DNA of 64,000 bases from Pseudotamlana haliotis (GCF_008806375.1 NZ_WAAT01000001.1:50596-114595), one strand, 5' to 3'. Numbered from the stretch's first letter, positions 29,422-38,617 are shown. Notes: generated by a model from the sequence alone, not told the origin. Numbers and translations: made by a program.

Positions 29422-30126
29422 ATGCAACTTTTCTATAATCCAGACATTAGCGAAATAAGCACTCAGTTGTTATTTGATAAAACTGAAAGCAGACACATTG
29501 TAAAAGTGTTACGCAAAACTGTTGGAGATACTTTGCATATCACCAACGGTAAAGGCTGGATTTTTACCGCTGAACTCGTGACGCCAAACATTAACAAATG
29601 TATGGCAAATATCATTTCTAAGGAACAGCAAAAACCACGTAACTTCAACTTGCATTTGGCTGTTGCACCTACAAAAATGAATGATCGCTACGAATGGTTT
29701 TTAGAAAAGGCTACCGAAATTGGTATTGAAAGTATTACGCCTATCATTTGTGATCACAGTGAGCGTAAAGTGGTTAAAACCGACCGTTTTGATCGTATTT
29801 TGCAATCGGCTATGAAACAATCATTAAATGCCTATTTACCACAGTTGAATGCACCAGTAAATTTTAAAGATTTTATTGAACAAGACTTTTCAGGTCAACT
29901 GTTTATAGCACATTGCGAGGAAACCCAAAAGAAATCACTAAAACAAGCTTTAGCCCCTAAAATAGATGTAACCATTTTAATTGGCCCTGAAGGTGATTTT
30001 TCACCTAAAGAAATTGACTTAGCGCTAGAAAACAAATTTATTCCTGTAACTTTGGGAACAACCCGATTACGAACAGAAACGGCGGCGATTGTAGCCTGCC
30101 ATTCTGTTGCTTTTTCAAACGAATAG
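29422..30126 (+). CDS. rsmE: 16S rRNA (uracil1498-N3)-methyltransferase RsmE
   Basis: A 234-residue SPOUT-class enzyme that methylates N3 of U1498 in 16S rRNA. The N-terminal PUA-like part contains SRHIVKVLRKTVGD and ITNGKG; the SPOUT domain has MNDRYEWFLEKATEIG, the ERKVVKTDRFDRI segment, AMKQS, the knot loop LIGPEGDFSPKEI and TLGTTRLRTETAAI. Length fits. It begins 2 bp after the parvulin gene and is followed after 6 bp by the DUF4159 gene, so translation is probably coupled. Confidence 0.95.
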   Translation: MQLFYNPDISEISTQLLFDKTESRHIVKVLRKTVGDTLHITNGKGWIFTAELVTPNINKCMANIISKEQQKPRNFNLHLAVAPTKMNDRYEWFLEKATEIGIESITPIICDHSERKVVKTDRFDRILQSAMKQSLNAYLPQLNAPVNFKDFIEQDFSGQLFIAHCEETQKKSLKQALAPKIDVTILIGPEGDFSPKEIDLALENKFIPVTLGTTRLRTETAAIVACHSVAFSNE

Positions 30127-30132
30127 CTAACC

Positions 30133-30774
30133 ATGCGATTATTTTTCATCATTTGTTTCTACTTGGTTTCCTTGAGCTTATCGGCTCAAGATTTGGCTGT
30201 TTTAAAGTACAAAGGCGGCGGTGATTGGTATGCTAATCCTACAGCTTTACCTAATCTTATTCAGTTTTGCAACAGCCATATCAACACTAAAATAAACCCC
30301 AAACCCCAAACTGTTGAAACAGGAAGTTTTGATATTTTTCAATACCCACTAATTCACATGACTGGCCACGGAAACGTGTTTTTTGATGAAAATGATGCTG
30401 AAAACCTACGTAATTACCTCATGTCTGGCGGTTTTCTTCATATTGACGACAATTATGGTATGCAACCTTATATTACCAAAGAGTTGAAAAAGGTATTTCC
30501 TAATAAAGAATTGATTGAAATCCCATCAAATCATGCAATTTTTAATGTGGCCTATAAATTTCCAAACGGACTCCCAAAAATTCATGAGCACGATGGTAAG
30601 CGTCCGCAAGCTTTTGGAATTTTTGAAGACGAACGTTTAATACTTCTCTTTACTTATGAAAGTGATTTAGGCGATGGTTGGGAAGACCATGAAGTGCATA
30701 ACGACTCGGAAGAAGTTCGTGAAAAAGCACTAAAAATGGGTGCTAACATTATTAAATTCGCTTTTGAAAATTAA
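30133..30774 (+). CDS. Exported DUF4159 family protein
   Basis: A 213-residue protein with a signal peptide (residues 1-19, ending SLSAQ) and a DUF4159 domain: YKGGGDWYANPTALPNL, YPLIHMTGHGNVFFDEND, LRNYLMSGGFLHIDDNYG and an HDGKRPQAFGIFEDERL segment. The fold is related to ThuA/glutamine-amidotransferase-like domains; conserved His and Asp residues (HMTGHG, HIDDN) could bind a metal, but no activity is established. It sits between rsmE and a SpoU methylase with gaps of 6 bp and 0 bp, so it is firmly in this operon although predicted periplasmic. No function is proposed. Confidence 0.88.
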   Translation: MRLFFIICFYLVSLSLSAQDLAVLKYKGGGDWYANPTALPNLIQFCNSHINTKINPKPQTVETGSFDIFQYPLIHMTGHGNVFFDENDAENLRNYLMSGGFLHIDDNYGMQPYITKELKKVFPNKELIEIPSNHAIFNVAYKFPNGLPKIHEHDGKRPQAFGIFEDERLILLFTYESDLGDGWEDHEVHNDSEEVREKALKMGANIIKFAFEN

Positions 30775-31275
30775 ATGCAACTCAACCACTACAATACCAA
30801 TTTTGAAAAACGTACATTTCCCATCACTTTAGTTTGTGACCATGTGACTAATGCCCCTAATATTGGTAGTTTGTTTCGGGTTGCAGATGCCTTTGGTGTT
30901 GAAAAAATCGTGTTATGCGGACAAAATATTACACTGGGGCGGAAAATAACAAAAACCTCTCGTGCGACCGAAAAATTTGTGCCTTATGATATTTGCGACA
31001 AGGCTTCAGATGTGGTTTTAAATTTAAAAAAAGAAGGCTATCAAATTATTTCAATTGAAATCACTAGTGAAAGTGTGCCGATGCATCGTTTTGAGTTTTC
31101 AGAAAAACAGCCTATTGCTTTTGTAATCGGTGATGAAAATTTTGGTGTTTCTGAAGCTATTTTAAAGCTTTCAGATCACATAATCCATATTGATATGTTT
31201 GGGGAGAATAGTAGTATGAATGTGGTACAAGCCACAAATATTGCACTTTACGAAGCCACTAAACAATTAATTTAA
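30775..31275 (+). CDS. TrmH/SpoU family RNA 2'-O-methyltransferase
   Basis: A 166-residue SPOUT methylase consisting of the catalytic domain only. Motif 1 is NAPNIGSLFRVADAFGVEKI (residues ~23-42) with the catalytic-type Arg, motif 2 is PIAFVIGDENFGVSEAIL (~119-136) and motif 3 is IDMFGENSSMNVVQATNIALYE (~143-164). It most likely ribose-methylates a tRNA or rRNA; the small size resembles TrmL or TrmH cores, but the target cannot be stated. The ATG follows the DUF4159 stop with no intervening base, implying translational coupling. Confidence 0.92.
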   Translation: MQLNHYNTNFEKRTFPITLVCDHVTNAPNIGSLFRVADAFGVEKIVLCGQNITLGRKITKTSRATEKFVPYDICDKASDVVLNLKKEGYQIISIEITSESVPMHRFEFSEKQPIAFVIGDENFGVSEAILKLSDHIIHIDMFGENSSMNVVQATNIALYEATKQLI

Positions 31276-31344
31276 TCTATTCTCACTTCAATTTTTTATT
31301 GTTGTTTTAATTAAGTAGATTTACTTACAAATAAATTTTATAAA

Positions 31345-32433
31345 TTGAAATCAACAACCATTTCAAAAGGTATCCTTAGAGCAGTTTATACGCTCGTAGG
31401 TATTTCGATATTATTATATTTCTTTTACGAAATTCGATCTGTAGTAGCTTATGTTGCAATTGCTGCAATAACCTCATTAATTTGCAGACCTTTTATTAAC
31501 TTTTTAGAACATACACTGAAGCTAAAAAAAGACATAGCTGTAGTGGTGACTATTTTTCTTTTACTGGGTGTATTGGTTGGTTTAGCCGGTCTGTTTATTC
31601 CACTAATCATGGAACAAGGGCACAATTTATCTTTGCTTGACATCGAAAAACTAGAGTCTAACTTATTAGAGATTTACAACTCATTTGCATTAAATTTCAA
31701 CCTAGACACGAATGACTTAACCAATAGGTTTAAAGGTTTTAAACTTATAGAAATGTTAGATTTCTCTTTTATACCTGATGTACTAAACTCTATTGTTAGT
31801 GGCTTAGGCAGCTTTAGTATTGGTTTATTTTCTGTACTTTTCATCTGTTTTTTCTTCTTGAAAGACCGAACGCTTTTGGAGAATACACTTATCATTTTTG
31901 TTCCTGAAAAAAGCGAAAATCAATTTAAAAATTCTTTTTCAAAAATAAAGAAAATGTTGTCTAGGTACTTTGTTGGCCTCATTTGTCAAATCACCATACT
32001 TTTTATTATTTATGCTATCGGTTTATTTGTAGTAGGGATTGAAAACGCCTTCGTTATTGCTTTTTTATGTGCTTTAATGAATCTTATTCCTTATGTTGGC
32101 CCAGCTATTAGTGCTGTTTTAATGGTTACTCTTACTATGACCACTAATATTGGTCAATCACTTTTACACTATATTTTACCCAAAACATTTTGGGTATTGG
32201 TCGTTTTTGTCATCGGACAATTGATGGACAATTTTGTGAGTCAGCCCGTTATATTTTCTAAAAGTGTTAAATCGCATCCACTTGAAATTTTCTTGGTTAT
32301 ATTAATCACTGGAATTTTATTTGGTGTTGTTGGTTTAATTGTTGCTATTCCCGCTTATACCACAATTAAAGTGATTTTAAAGGAATACCTGGCGGAAAAC
32401 CGTATCGTTAAGAAAGTGACTCAAAACATTTAA
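31345..32433 (+). CDS. AI-2E family transporter (PerM/TqsA-like permease)
   Basis: A 362-residue polytopic membrane protein with about seven to eight helices. Features are the N-terminal hairpin (residues ~10-40), a helix pair near 65-90, an extracytoplasmic or helical insert (~95-145), and conserved C-terminal segments ALMNLIPYVGPAISAVLM (~245-262) and GQLMDNFVSQPVIFSKSVKSHPLEI, diagnostic of this family. Members export small solutes or act as Na+/H+ antiporters; the AI-2 name comes from TqsA and does not imply quorum sensing here. The start is TTG at 31345, with TAGATTTA about 30 bp upstream as a weak -7 candidate. It is 8 bp upstream of the next gene. Confidence 0.9.
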   Translation: MKSTTISKGILRAVYTLVGISILLYFFYEIRSVVAYVAIAAITSLICRPFINFLEHTLKLKKDIAVVVTIFLLLGVLVGLAGLFIPLIMEQGHNLSLLDIEKLESNLLEIYNSFALNFNLDTNDLTNRFKGFKLIEMLDFSFIPDVLNSIVSGLGSFSIGLFSVLFICFFFLKDRTLLENTLIIFVPEKSENQFKNSFSKIKKMLSRYFVGLICQITILFIIYAIGLFVVGIENAFVIAFLCALMNLIPYVGPAISAVLMVTLTMTTNIGQSLLHYILPKTFWVLVVFVIGQLMDNFVSQPVIFSKSVKSHPLEIFLVILITGILFGVVGLIVAIPAYTTIKVILKEYLAENRIVKKVTQNI

Positions 32434-32441
32434 TTTCAGCT

Positions 32442-33629
32442 TTGAATACGTATATTTTAAATACTGAAATTCAAGATTTCATCCATACCAATTTACACTC
32501 AGACATCTCTACACTCCTACTTAAAGGCGTGACTTTCGAAGGCGTTACTGTTCAAGAAATCATTGAGCAGATTGAAGCAAAAAATCGTTGTATAAACAAA
32601 CTTCCTTTGTGGTTTAAAACCGGGAACATTTACTTTCCGAATAAATTAAACATTGAACAAACCTCTTCTGAAAGTACTGCAGAATACAAATCAGCCCTTA
32701 TATCAGGAGACAACATCATTGATTTAACGGGCGGTTTTGGGGTAGATTGTTATTATTTTTCAAAGCATTTTAAAACGGTAACACATTGCGAAATAAACAG
32801 CACACTTTCTGCTATTGTAAAGCATAATTACGAAAAACTCAACGTAAAAAACATCACTACGTTTACAGGTGATGGCATGGATTATTTAAGACATTCAGAA
32901 AAACAATTCGATTGGATTTACATCGACCCCTCACGCCGACATGATAGTAAGGGCAAGGTGTTCTTTTTAAATGATTGTTTACCAAACGTACCAGAAAATC
33001 TAGAATTACTTTTTAGTCGTTCTAAAAACATCCTCATAAAAATATCGCCCTTGCTGGATTTAAGCATAGGTATCAACGAGCTAAAGCATGTAAAAACCAT
33101 TCATGTTGTAGCGTTGAATAATGAAGTTAAAGAGTTACTTTGGGTTTTAGAATGTGATTTTTCGGGAGACGTCCATATTGAAACAGTGAACATTCAAAAA
33201 CAAAGAAAAGCAAAATTCAATTTCAATTTAAACGAAGAAAAGCAAGCAAATGCGACGTATAGTGAGCCTCTAAGTTATTTATACGAACCTAATGCCGCTA
33301 TATTAAAGGCCGGTGCTTTTGAAAGTGTTTCTGAACAGTTAAAAATTAACAAGCTTCACAAACACTCTCATTTATACACCAGTGATAATTTAGTTGAATT
33401 TCCTGGAAGATCCTTCAAAATAGAACAAATCCTTCAGTACAATAAAAAAGCGCTTAAAACATTAAACATTTCAAAAGCAAACATAACCACGCGTAACTTC
33501 CCGGAAACGGTTCAAAACATTCGTAAAAAGTTTAAAATAATAGATGGTGGTACGCACTATTTATTTTTCACTACCAATATGAACGACAAAAAAATTATAC
33601 TTGTTTGTTCAAAAATTGAAATGGCTTAG
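32442..33629 (+). CDS. PG_1098-like SAM-dependent methyltransferase with THUMP-like C-terminus
   Basis: A 395-residue protein starting at TTG. Residues ~1-90 are a helical N-terminal region, then a Rossmann methylase domain: IIDLTGGFGVDCYYFSK (SAM motif I), THCEIN (motif II), FTGDGMDYL and the catalytic-type motif YIDPSRRHDSKGKVFFLNDC (~164-183). The rest carries a ferredoxin-like segment and a THUMP-like tail (~320-395, EFPGRSFKIEQ then GGTHYLFF). I recognise the family from Porphyromonas PG_1098. The THUMP-like part points to an RNA substrate, but the target is not known to me. It is the last gene of the plus-strand run, convergent with rocD. Confidence 0.85.
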   Translation: MNTYILNTEIQDFIHTNLHSDISTLLLKGVTFEGVTVQEIIEQIEAKNRCINKLPLWFKTGNIYFPNKLNIEQTSSESTAEYKSALISGDNIIDLTGGFGVDCYYFSKHFKTVTHCEINSTLSAIVKHNYEKLNVKNITTFTGDGMDYLRHSEKQFDWIYIDPSRRHDSKGKVFFLNDCLPNVPENLELLFSRSKNILIKISPLLDLSIGINELKHVKTIHVVALNNEVKELLWVLECDFSGDVHIETVNIQKQRKAKFNFNLNEEKQANATYSEPLSYLYEPNAAILKAGAFESVSEQLKINKLHKHSHLYTSDNLVEFPGRSFKIEQILQYNKKALKTLNISKANITTRNFPETVQNIRKKFKIIDGGTHYLFFTTNMNDKKIILVCSKIEMA

Positions 33630-33671
33630 ATTTAAAGTTTCTAACTTCCTACTAAATACATATTAACTTAT

Positions 33672-34916
33672 TTAAGCCTCAAACTGCTTTAACGTAGTAG
33701 TAATGATATTGACACAATCTAACAATTGTGCTTCAGTCATCACCAAAGGAGGCGCAAACCTAATAATATTACCATGCGTTGGTTTGGCCAACAAGCCGTT
33801 TTCTTTCAAAGCCATGCAAATATTCCAAGCCGTATCGCTTTCTTCGTCATCATTAATGACAATGGCATTAAGTAGGCCTTTACCACGTACTAAACTCACG
33901 ATATTACTAGAATTGATGTATTTGTTTAATTCACTTCGAAATACTTCCCCTAATTCAGAAGCCTTTTCAGCAAGGTTTTCATCTTTAATGACTTCCAAAG
34001 CTGCGGTGGCTACAGCTGCCGCAACAGGATTTCCACCGAAAGTACTCCCATGATTCCCTGGTTTTATAACATTCATGATATGGTCATTAGCTAAAACAGC
34101 TGAAACCGGATAAACCCCACCACTAATGGCTTTACCAAGAATTAAAACATCTGGTTTTACATTTTCATGGTCTACGGCTAGTAATTTTCCTGTTCGAGCG
34201 ATACCTGTTTGTACTTCATCTGCAATAAAAAGCACATTGTATTTTTCACACAGTGCTTTGGCTTTGGTTAAGTAGCCTTCATCGGGCACATAAACACCAG
34301 CTTCACCTTGAATAGGTTCCACTAAAAACCCAGAAACATTCAGGTTGTTTTTTAAACTCTCTTCTAAAGTATCTAAATCGTTATAGGCTATTTTTATAAA
34401 GCCTTTGGTGTAGGGACCAAAGTTTTTGCGCGCTACTGGGTCATTTGAAAATGAAATAATTGTTGTTGTTCTTCCGTGGAAATTATTTTCACAAACAATA
34501 ATTTCAGCTTCGTTCTCATCAATACCTTTCACCTCATAAGCCCATTTACGGCAAAGCTTCAAAGCGGTTTCTACAGCTTCTGCACCAGTATTCATTGGTA
34601 AAAGCTTATCGAAGTTGAAATATTCACAAGCAAACTTCTCGAACCTTCCAAGGGCATCATTATAAAAAGCTCTTGAGGTTAATGTTAAAGTTTGTGCTTG
34701 TTCAATCATGGCACCTACAATTTTGGGGTGACAATGACCTTGGTTTACAGCAGAATAAGCCGATAAAAAATCATAATACTTTTTGCCTTCTACATCCCAT
34801 ACATACACACCTTCTCCCCTGTTTAACACTACAGGTAATGGATGGTAATTGTGTGCACCATACTTGTTTTCTAATGTAATCGCTTGTTGCGAAGTTAATT
34901 GGTCTAAAACAGCCAT
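33672..34916 (-). CDS. rocD: Ornithine--oxo-acid transaminase
   Basis: 414 residues from the ATG at 34916 (MAVLDQLTS); an ATG eight codons earlier is less typical of the family. This fold-type I PLP enzyme converts ornithine and 2-oxoglutarate to glutamate-5-semialdehyde and glutamate in arginine and proline metabolism. Evidence: [12 protein letters not shown] (ornithine-binding region), [46 protein letters not shown] and the PLP lysine in [23 protein letters not shown] follows. The APP-to-STFGGNP pattern separates it from acetylornithine aminotransferases. It stands alone, convergent with the PG_1098-like gene. Confidence 0.95.
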   Translation of the reverse strand: MAVLDQLTSQQAITLENKYGAHNYHPLPVVLNRGEGVYVWDVEGKKYYDFLSAYSAVNQGHCHPKIVGAMIEQAQTLTLTSRAFYNDALGRFEKFACEYFNFDKLLPMNTGAEAVETALKLCRKWAYEVKGIDENEAEIIVCENNFHGRTTTIISFSNDPVARKNFGPYTKGFIKIAYNDLDTLEESLKNNLNVSGFLVEPIQGEAGVYVPDEGYLTKAKALCEKYNVLFIADEVQTGIARTGKLLAVDHENVKPDVLILGKAISGGVYPVSAVLANDHIMNVIKPGNHGSTFGGNPVAAAVATAALEVIKDENLAEKASELGEVFRSELNKYINSSNIVSLVRGKGLLNAIVINDDEESDTAWNICMALKENGLLAKPTHGNIIRFAPPLVMTEAQLLDCVNIITTTLKQFEA

Positions 34917-35199
34917 TTTAAAAATTTTAAAAGTTTGCACCTAGATCACAGATGCTTAAAATAACCATTCCTTCTCTACCTTTATCCTTCCGAGGTTCCG
35001 ATAACTATCGGGACGAAAATTCAGCGTGGGAGAGAAATCATCCCTAGAAGCTGCAAATTACTAATAATTGAGCAGTTCAAAAGCATGTTTAGCATAATCT
35101 TATAACTGAACTCGTATTGAAGCAATCAAATTTCAAAAAGAAAATAACTATTTTCCACTTGAAACTATAAAGTATAAAGGAGTTCATTATTTTTGCAGC
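34917..35199. repeat. Spacer with palindromic repeat CCGATAACTATCGG
   Basis: No gene. The arms CCGATA (34998-35003) and TATCGG (35006-35011) form a near copy of the palindrome at 8785-8802, differing by one central base and one flank base. The remainder is AT-rich up to the rlmD promoter box. Confidence 0.55.
35188..35195 (+). promoter_or_regulatory. TATTTTTG -7 box immediately before rlmD
   Basis: Exact match to TAnnTTTG ending 4 bp before the rlmD ATG at 35200. A TTG lies at 35159-35161, 26 bp upstream, longer than the usual 17-23. If used, the transcript would start at or next to the start codon, giving a leaderless mRNA. Confidence 0.45.
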
Positions 35200-36612
35200 A
35201 TGGCAAGAAGAAAATCAAGAAAACAAGTTTTTGAAAACGTAGAAGTTATTGATGCAGGAGCAAAAGGTAAAACCATTGCAAAAGCACCAGATGGGAAGGT
35301 TATTTTCCTTCCAAACGCAGTTCCCGGTGATGTAGTAGATGTGCAAACGTTCAAGAAACGCAAAGCTTATTATGAAGGAAAAGCTACGGTCTTTCATAAA
35401 CTCTCTGATAAACGTACCGAACCACAATGCGAACATTTTGGTACCTGCGGCGGGTGCAAGTGGCAAGATATGGCCTACGAACACCAGTTGTTTTATAAGC
35501 AAAAGGAAGTTACCAATAACCTAACTCGAATTGGACATATTGAACTTCCTGAGGTAACACCTATTCTAGGCTCTGAACAGCAATATTTTTACAGAAATAA
35601 AATGGAATTCTCCTTTAGCGATAGCCGATGGTTAACGCTCGAAGAAGTGCAATCTGATGAAGATTTAGGAGACCGTAATGCTCTAGGGTTTCATATTCCG
35701 GGCATGTGGGATAAAATCCTGGATTTAAATAAATGCCACCTGCAAGCTGATCCTTCAAACGCGATTAGAAACGCCGTTAAAGCCTTCGGAATTGAACATG
35801 GCTTAGAGTTTTTCAATACTAGAAATCAAACGGGTTTACTGCGTACCATGATGATTCGTACGTCGACTACTGGAGATATCATGGTCATGGTTCAGTTTTT
35901 TAAAGAAGATAAAGAAAAACGTGAATTATTATTAGATTTTATTGCTGAAAAATTCCCTGAAGTTACCTCTTTACAATACGTGATTAACGGAAAAGCAAAC
36001 GATACTATTTATGATCAAGAAGTGATTTGTTACAAAGGTAACGATCATATTTTTGAAGAAATGGAAGGATTAAGATTTAAAATAAACGCGAAATCTTTTT
36101 ACCAAACCAACTCTGATCAAGCTTACGAATTATACAAAATCACTAGAGATTTTGCTGGTTTAACAGGAAACGAACTGGTATACGATTTATACACCGGAAC
36201 CGGAACCATTGCACAGTTTGTTGCTAAAAAAGCAAAAAAAGTAGTTGGCGTTGAAGCGGTTCCTGATGCGATAACAGCGGCTAAAGAAAATGCACAATTA
36301 AATAATATTGATAACGTTGAATTCTTTGTGGGTGATATGAAAAATGTATTTAACGCCTCTTTTATAGAAACTCATGGTGATCCAGATGTGATTATTACTG
36401 ATCCGCCACGTGACGGTATGCATAAAGATGTGGTACAGCAAATATTAAACATTGCGCCTAAAAAAGTGGTTTATGTAAGCTGTAATAGTGCTACCCAAGC
36501 CCGTGATTTAGAACTTATGGACGCCCAATACAAAGTGATTAAAACACAAGCCGTTGATATGTTCCCACAAACCTTTCACGTAGAAAATGTTGTACTTTTA
36601 GAGCGTCGTTAG
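35200..36612 (+). CDS. rlmD: 23S rRNA (uracil-5-)-methyltransferase RlmD/RumA
   Basis: A 470-residue RumA-type enzyme forming m5U in 23S rRNA. An N-terminal TRAM domain (residues ~8-70: FENVEVIDAGAKGKTIA, IFLPNAVPGDVV) precedes the Fe-S motif CEHFGTCGGCKW with a further cluster Cys in NKCHLQ. The C-terminal methylase has QTNSDQAYELY, DLYTGTGTIAQFVAKKA, VEAVPDAI, IITDPPRDGMH and the catalytic Cys in VYVSCNSATQARD. E. coli has both RlmC and RlmD; Bacteroidota often have a single such enzyme, so m5U747 versus m5U1939 specificity is not settled. No operon partner is close. Confidence 0.92.
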   Translation: MARRKSRKQVFENVEVIDAGAKGKTIAKAPDGKVIFLPNAVPGDVVDVQTFKKRKAYYEGKATVFHKLSDKRTEPQCEHFGTCGGCKWQDMAYEHQLFYKQKEVTNNLTRIGHIELPEVTPILGSEQQYFYRNKMEFSFSDSRWLTLEEVQSDEDLGDRNALGFHIPGMWDKILDLNKCHLQADPSNAIRNAVKAFGIEHGLEFFNTRNQTGLLRTMMIRTSTTGDIMVMVQFFKEDKEKRELLLDFIAEKFPEVTSLQYVINGKANDTIYDQEVICYKGNDHIFEEMEGLRFKINAKSFYQTNSDQAYELYKITRDFAGLTGNELVYDLYTGTGTIAQFVAKKAKKVVGVEAVPDAITAAKENAQLNNIDNVEFFVGDMKNVFNASFIETHGDPDVIITDPPRDGMHKDVVQQILNIAPKKVVYVSCNSATQARDLELMDAQYKVIKTQAVDMFPQTFHVENVVLLERR

Positions 36613-36673
36613 GTATAAAATGCATTTCTAAGCTAATTTTAAACCTTGGAAAAGCGGTAATTAAAACATAATA

Positions 36674-37222
36674 ATGAAATATTTAAAAATCCTTATTACC
36701 CCTACACTACTAGTTTTAGGCGTTTTTATTGCTATAGCCTGCGAGCCAGACGATATTTGCGCTGAAGGTACGGCAACTACACCTCGACTTATTATCGATT
36801 TCTATAATGTACTCAATCCAGAAGCACAAAAAAACGTGTTTGATTTGGTCGTTGTTGGTGTGGGCAATAATAGTGTTTTGGACGGTTATTCATTTGTAGA
36901 TACTGATGACGTCTATTTGCCTTTAAAAACAGATGATAACACAACACAATATGCACTAATCGCAGATGCAACTATTAATAACAATGGTACACCTGACGAT
37001 GAAACGGATGATTTTTTAGAAGGAAACCAAGATATCATTACAATAAACTATAGTCGAGAAGAAATTTATGTGTCTCGTGCCTGCGGTTATAAAACCATTT
37101 ATAAGAACGTTACCCTAACTATTGAACCTGATGCTGATAACTGGATGATTTCTAGACAGCCAATGACCGAAAACCAATCTGTAGAAAATGAAGATGAAGC
37201 CCACTTTATTGTTACGCACTAG
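36674..37222 (+). CDS. DUF6452 family lipoprotein
   Basis: A 182-residue protein with a hydrophobic leader ending in IACEPDD, so Cys23 is a plausible lipidation site. The body has acidic beta-strands (CAEGTATTPRLIIDFYN, YALIADATIN, ITINYSREEIYVSRACGYK), with Cys residues at each end that may pair. It matches the family I know as DUF6452, which in flavobacteria is found directly upstream of DUF6048. The function is unknown. Its last 35 bp overlap the next gene in another frame, indicating coupled translation. A location facing the periplasm near the outer membrane is inferred only from the lipobox. Confidence 0.8.
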   Translation: MKYLKILITPTLLVLGVFIAIACEPDDICAEGTATTPRLIIDFYNVLNPEAQKNVFDLVVVGVGNNSVLDGYSFVDTDDVYLPLKTDDNTTQYALIADATINNNGTPDDETDDFLEGNQDIITINYSREEIYVSRACGYKTIYKNVTLTIEPDADNWMISRQPMTENQSVENEDEAHFIVTH

Positions 37223-37982
37223 CCTTATCGTTTTCTTTTTGTTGGTTTCAATTACCACAAAAGCTCAAAACGATAGTATTGCTAAAATCAATGAAACTGT
37301 GAAAACAGTAGATTCTAGTAAAACTAAAAAAGCTAAAGAAACTGCTAAAACCAAAAACGATTCCACCTCGGTTAAGTTGAAATACGGACTTCGAGCAGGT
37401 GCCGATGTTGGTAAACTCATAAGATCTGCTTTTGATGATGACTACCAGGGTTTTGAAATTAATGCTGATTTCAGATTATCTAAGCATTTGTATGTCGCTG
37501 GAGAATTTGGGCATGAAGAAAAAAGTACTATAACCGATTATATGGACATTAGTTCCCAAGGAAGTTACCTAAAGGCAGGTGTTGATTACAACATGTATGA
37601 CAACTGGTTGAATATGGACAATATGATCTATTTTGGTTTTCGTGCAGGAGGAAGCTCTTTTAGCCACGATTTAAACAGTGCAACTATTTATACGGCCAAC
37701 CAATATTGGGCACCGCAATACACGATTACAGACCCGATAGAGTTTGATAGTTTAACCGCATTTTGGGCTGAATTACAGTTAGGCTTAAAAGCCGAAGTAC
37801 TAACCAATCTTTACATGGGAATTAACTTGCAAGTACGACTTTTAGTTAGCGAAACAGATCCTAGTAATTTTGAGAATGTATACATTCCTGGTTTTGGTAG
37901 AACTTATGATAGTGGCCGTATTGGGGCTGGATACAGCTACACTATAGCTTATAGAATTCCGCTTTTTAGCAAATACAAATAA
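37188..37982 (+). CDS. DUF6048 family outer-membrane-type protein
   Basis: A 264-residue protein. The signal peptide (LIVFFLLVSITTKAQ) is followed by a Lys/Thr/Ser-rich linker (~27-62) and a region of beta-strands typical of an eight-stranded barrel: GLRAGADVGKLIRSAF, GFEINADFRLSKHLYVAGEFG, GSYLKAGVDYNMYDNW, MIYFGFRAGGSSF, LGLKAEV and a closing IAYRIPLFSKYK. Met1 or Met3 (37194) may be the start; either way it begins inside the DUF6452 gene. The pairing suggests the lipoprotein and barrel act together at the outer membrane. It converges with the OsmC-like gene 17 bp away. The role is unknown. Confidence 0.8.
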   Translation: MKMKPTLLLRTSLIVFFLLVSITTKAQNDSIAKINETVKTVDSSKTKKAKETAKTKNDSTSVKLKYGLRAGADVGKLIRSAFDDDYQGFEINADFRLSKHLYVAGEFGHEEKSTITDYMDISSQGSYLKAGVDYNMYDNWLNMDNMIYFGFRAGGSSFSHDLNSATIYTANQYWAPQYTITDPIEFDSLTAFWAELQLGLKAEVLTNLYMGINLQVRLLVSETDPSNFENVYIPGFGRTYDSGRIGAGYSYTIAYRIPLFSKYK

Positions 37983-37999
37983 GCTAATTTCATAATGCT

Positions 38000-38482
38000 T
38001 TAAGTGGTTTTAGACACATTAACTTGAGCATGATGTGAAATAGGAAAATTACAAGAATTTGCTATAAAACAAAGTTGATTGGCTTTGTCATGTAAACTTA
38101 AGGCTAATTCTTTTTGAGCCTCGCTTTTAATAGTTACTACAGGATTCAATATCACTTTAGTAAAACTACCACTTCCCGTAGATTGCACCTCAAGAATCCC
38201 TTCTGCTTGATCAGTATAAGACAGCACTTCAATATTGTGTTGCGAACAAACATATAAATAAGACATCATGTGGCATGACGCTAAAGCGGAAAGCAACAAA
38301 TCTTCAGGATTGTGTAATCCTTCATCACCTCGAAAAGGTTTCGCTGCCGAAACTTCTAAACCTTGCTTTTTACCCGCTATATGAACCGTGTGACTTCTAC
38401 TGAAACTTCTTGGGTTTTTAGTAGAATCCCCTGCTTTGACTTCCCAATTTACTTGCGTTTTAAAAGTATGATTGAAACCCAT
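38000..38482 (-). CDS. OsmC/Ohr family peroxiredoxin-like protein
   Basis: A 160-residue OsmC-family protein with the two reactive Cys positions: LASCHMMSYL (first half) and CFIANSCNFPISHH (C-terminal). The N-terminal signature is FSRSHTVHIAGKKQ followed by GDEGLHNPEDLLLSALASC, as in the YhfA/OsmC branch. Such dimers reduce organic hydroperoxides with a thiol or lipoamide donor; with bacillithiol predicted from bshA, that thiol is a possible donor (inference). It is a single gene, convergent with DUF6048. Confidence 0.9.
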   Translation of the reverse strand: MGFNHTFKTQVNWEVKAGDSTKNPRSFSRSHTVHIAGKKQGLEVSAAKPFRGDEGLHNPEDLLLSALASCHMMSYLYVCSQHNIEVLSYTDQAEGILEVQSTGSGSFTKVILNPVVTIKSEAQKELALSLHDKANQLCFIANSCNFPISHHAQVNVSKTT

Positions 38483-38603
38483 GATTAAGAATTAGCTTTT
38501 GGATGCATTATAATTCGATTTTATTGTCTTTATGTCTTCCCATATTCTGTTAAAAAACCAAAGAAATTAACATATAAACCATTTTACAACACATAACGAG
38601 ATT

Positions 38604-38617
38604 CCTGCCTTCGCAGG
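38604..38617. repeat. CCTGCCTTCGCAGG hairpin at the rlmL stop
   Basis: A 5-bp stem with a CTTC loop within ATTCCTGCCTTCGCAGGGAT, ending 2 bp before the rlmL stop codon on the minus strand. This short GC-rich palindrome is one I recognise as a recurrent flavobacterial intergenic repeat. It may also help terminate rlmL, but no T run follows on the minus strand. Confidence 0.5.

Noticed and set aside
31345..32433. AI-2E family name as evidence for quorum sensing
   Set aside because: No LuxS or other AI-2 gene is present here and most family members have other transport roles.
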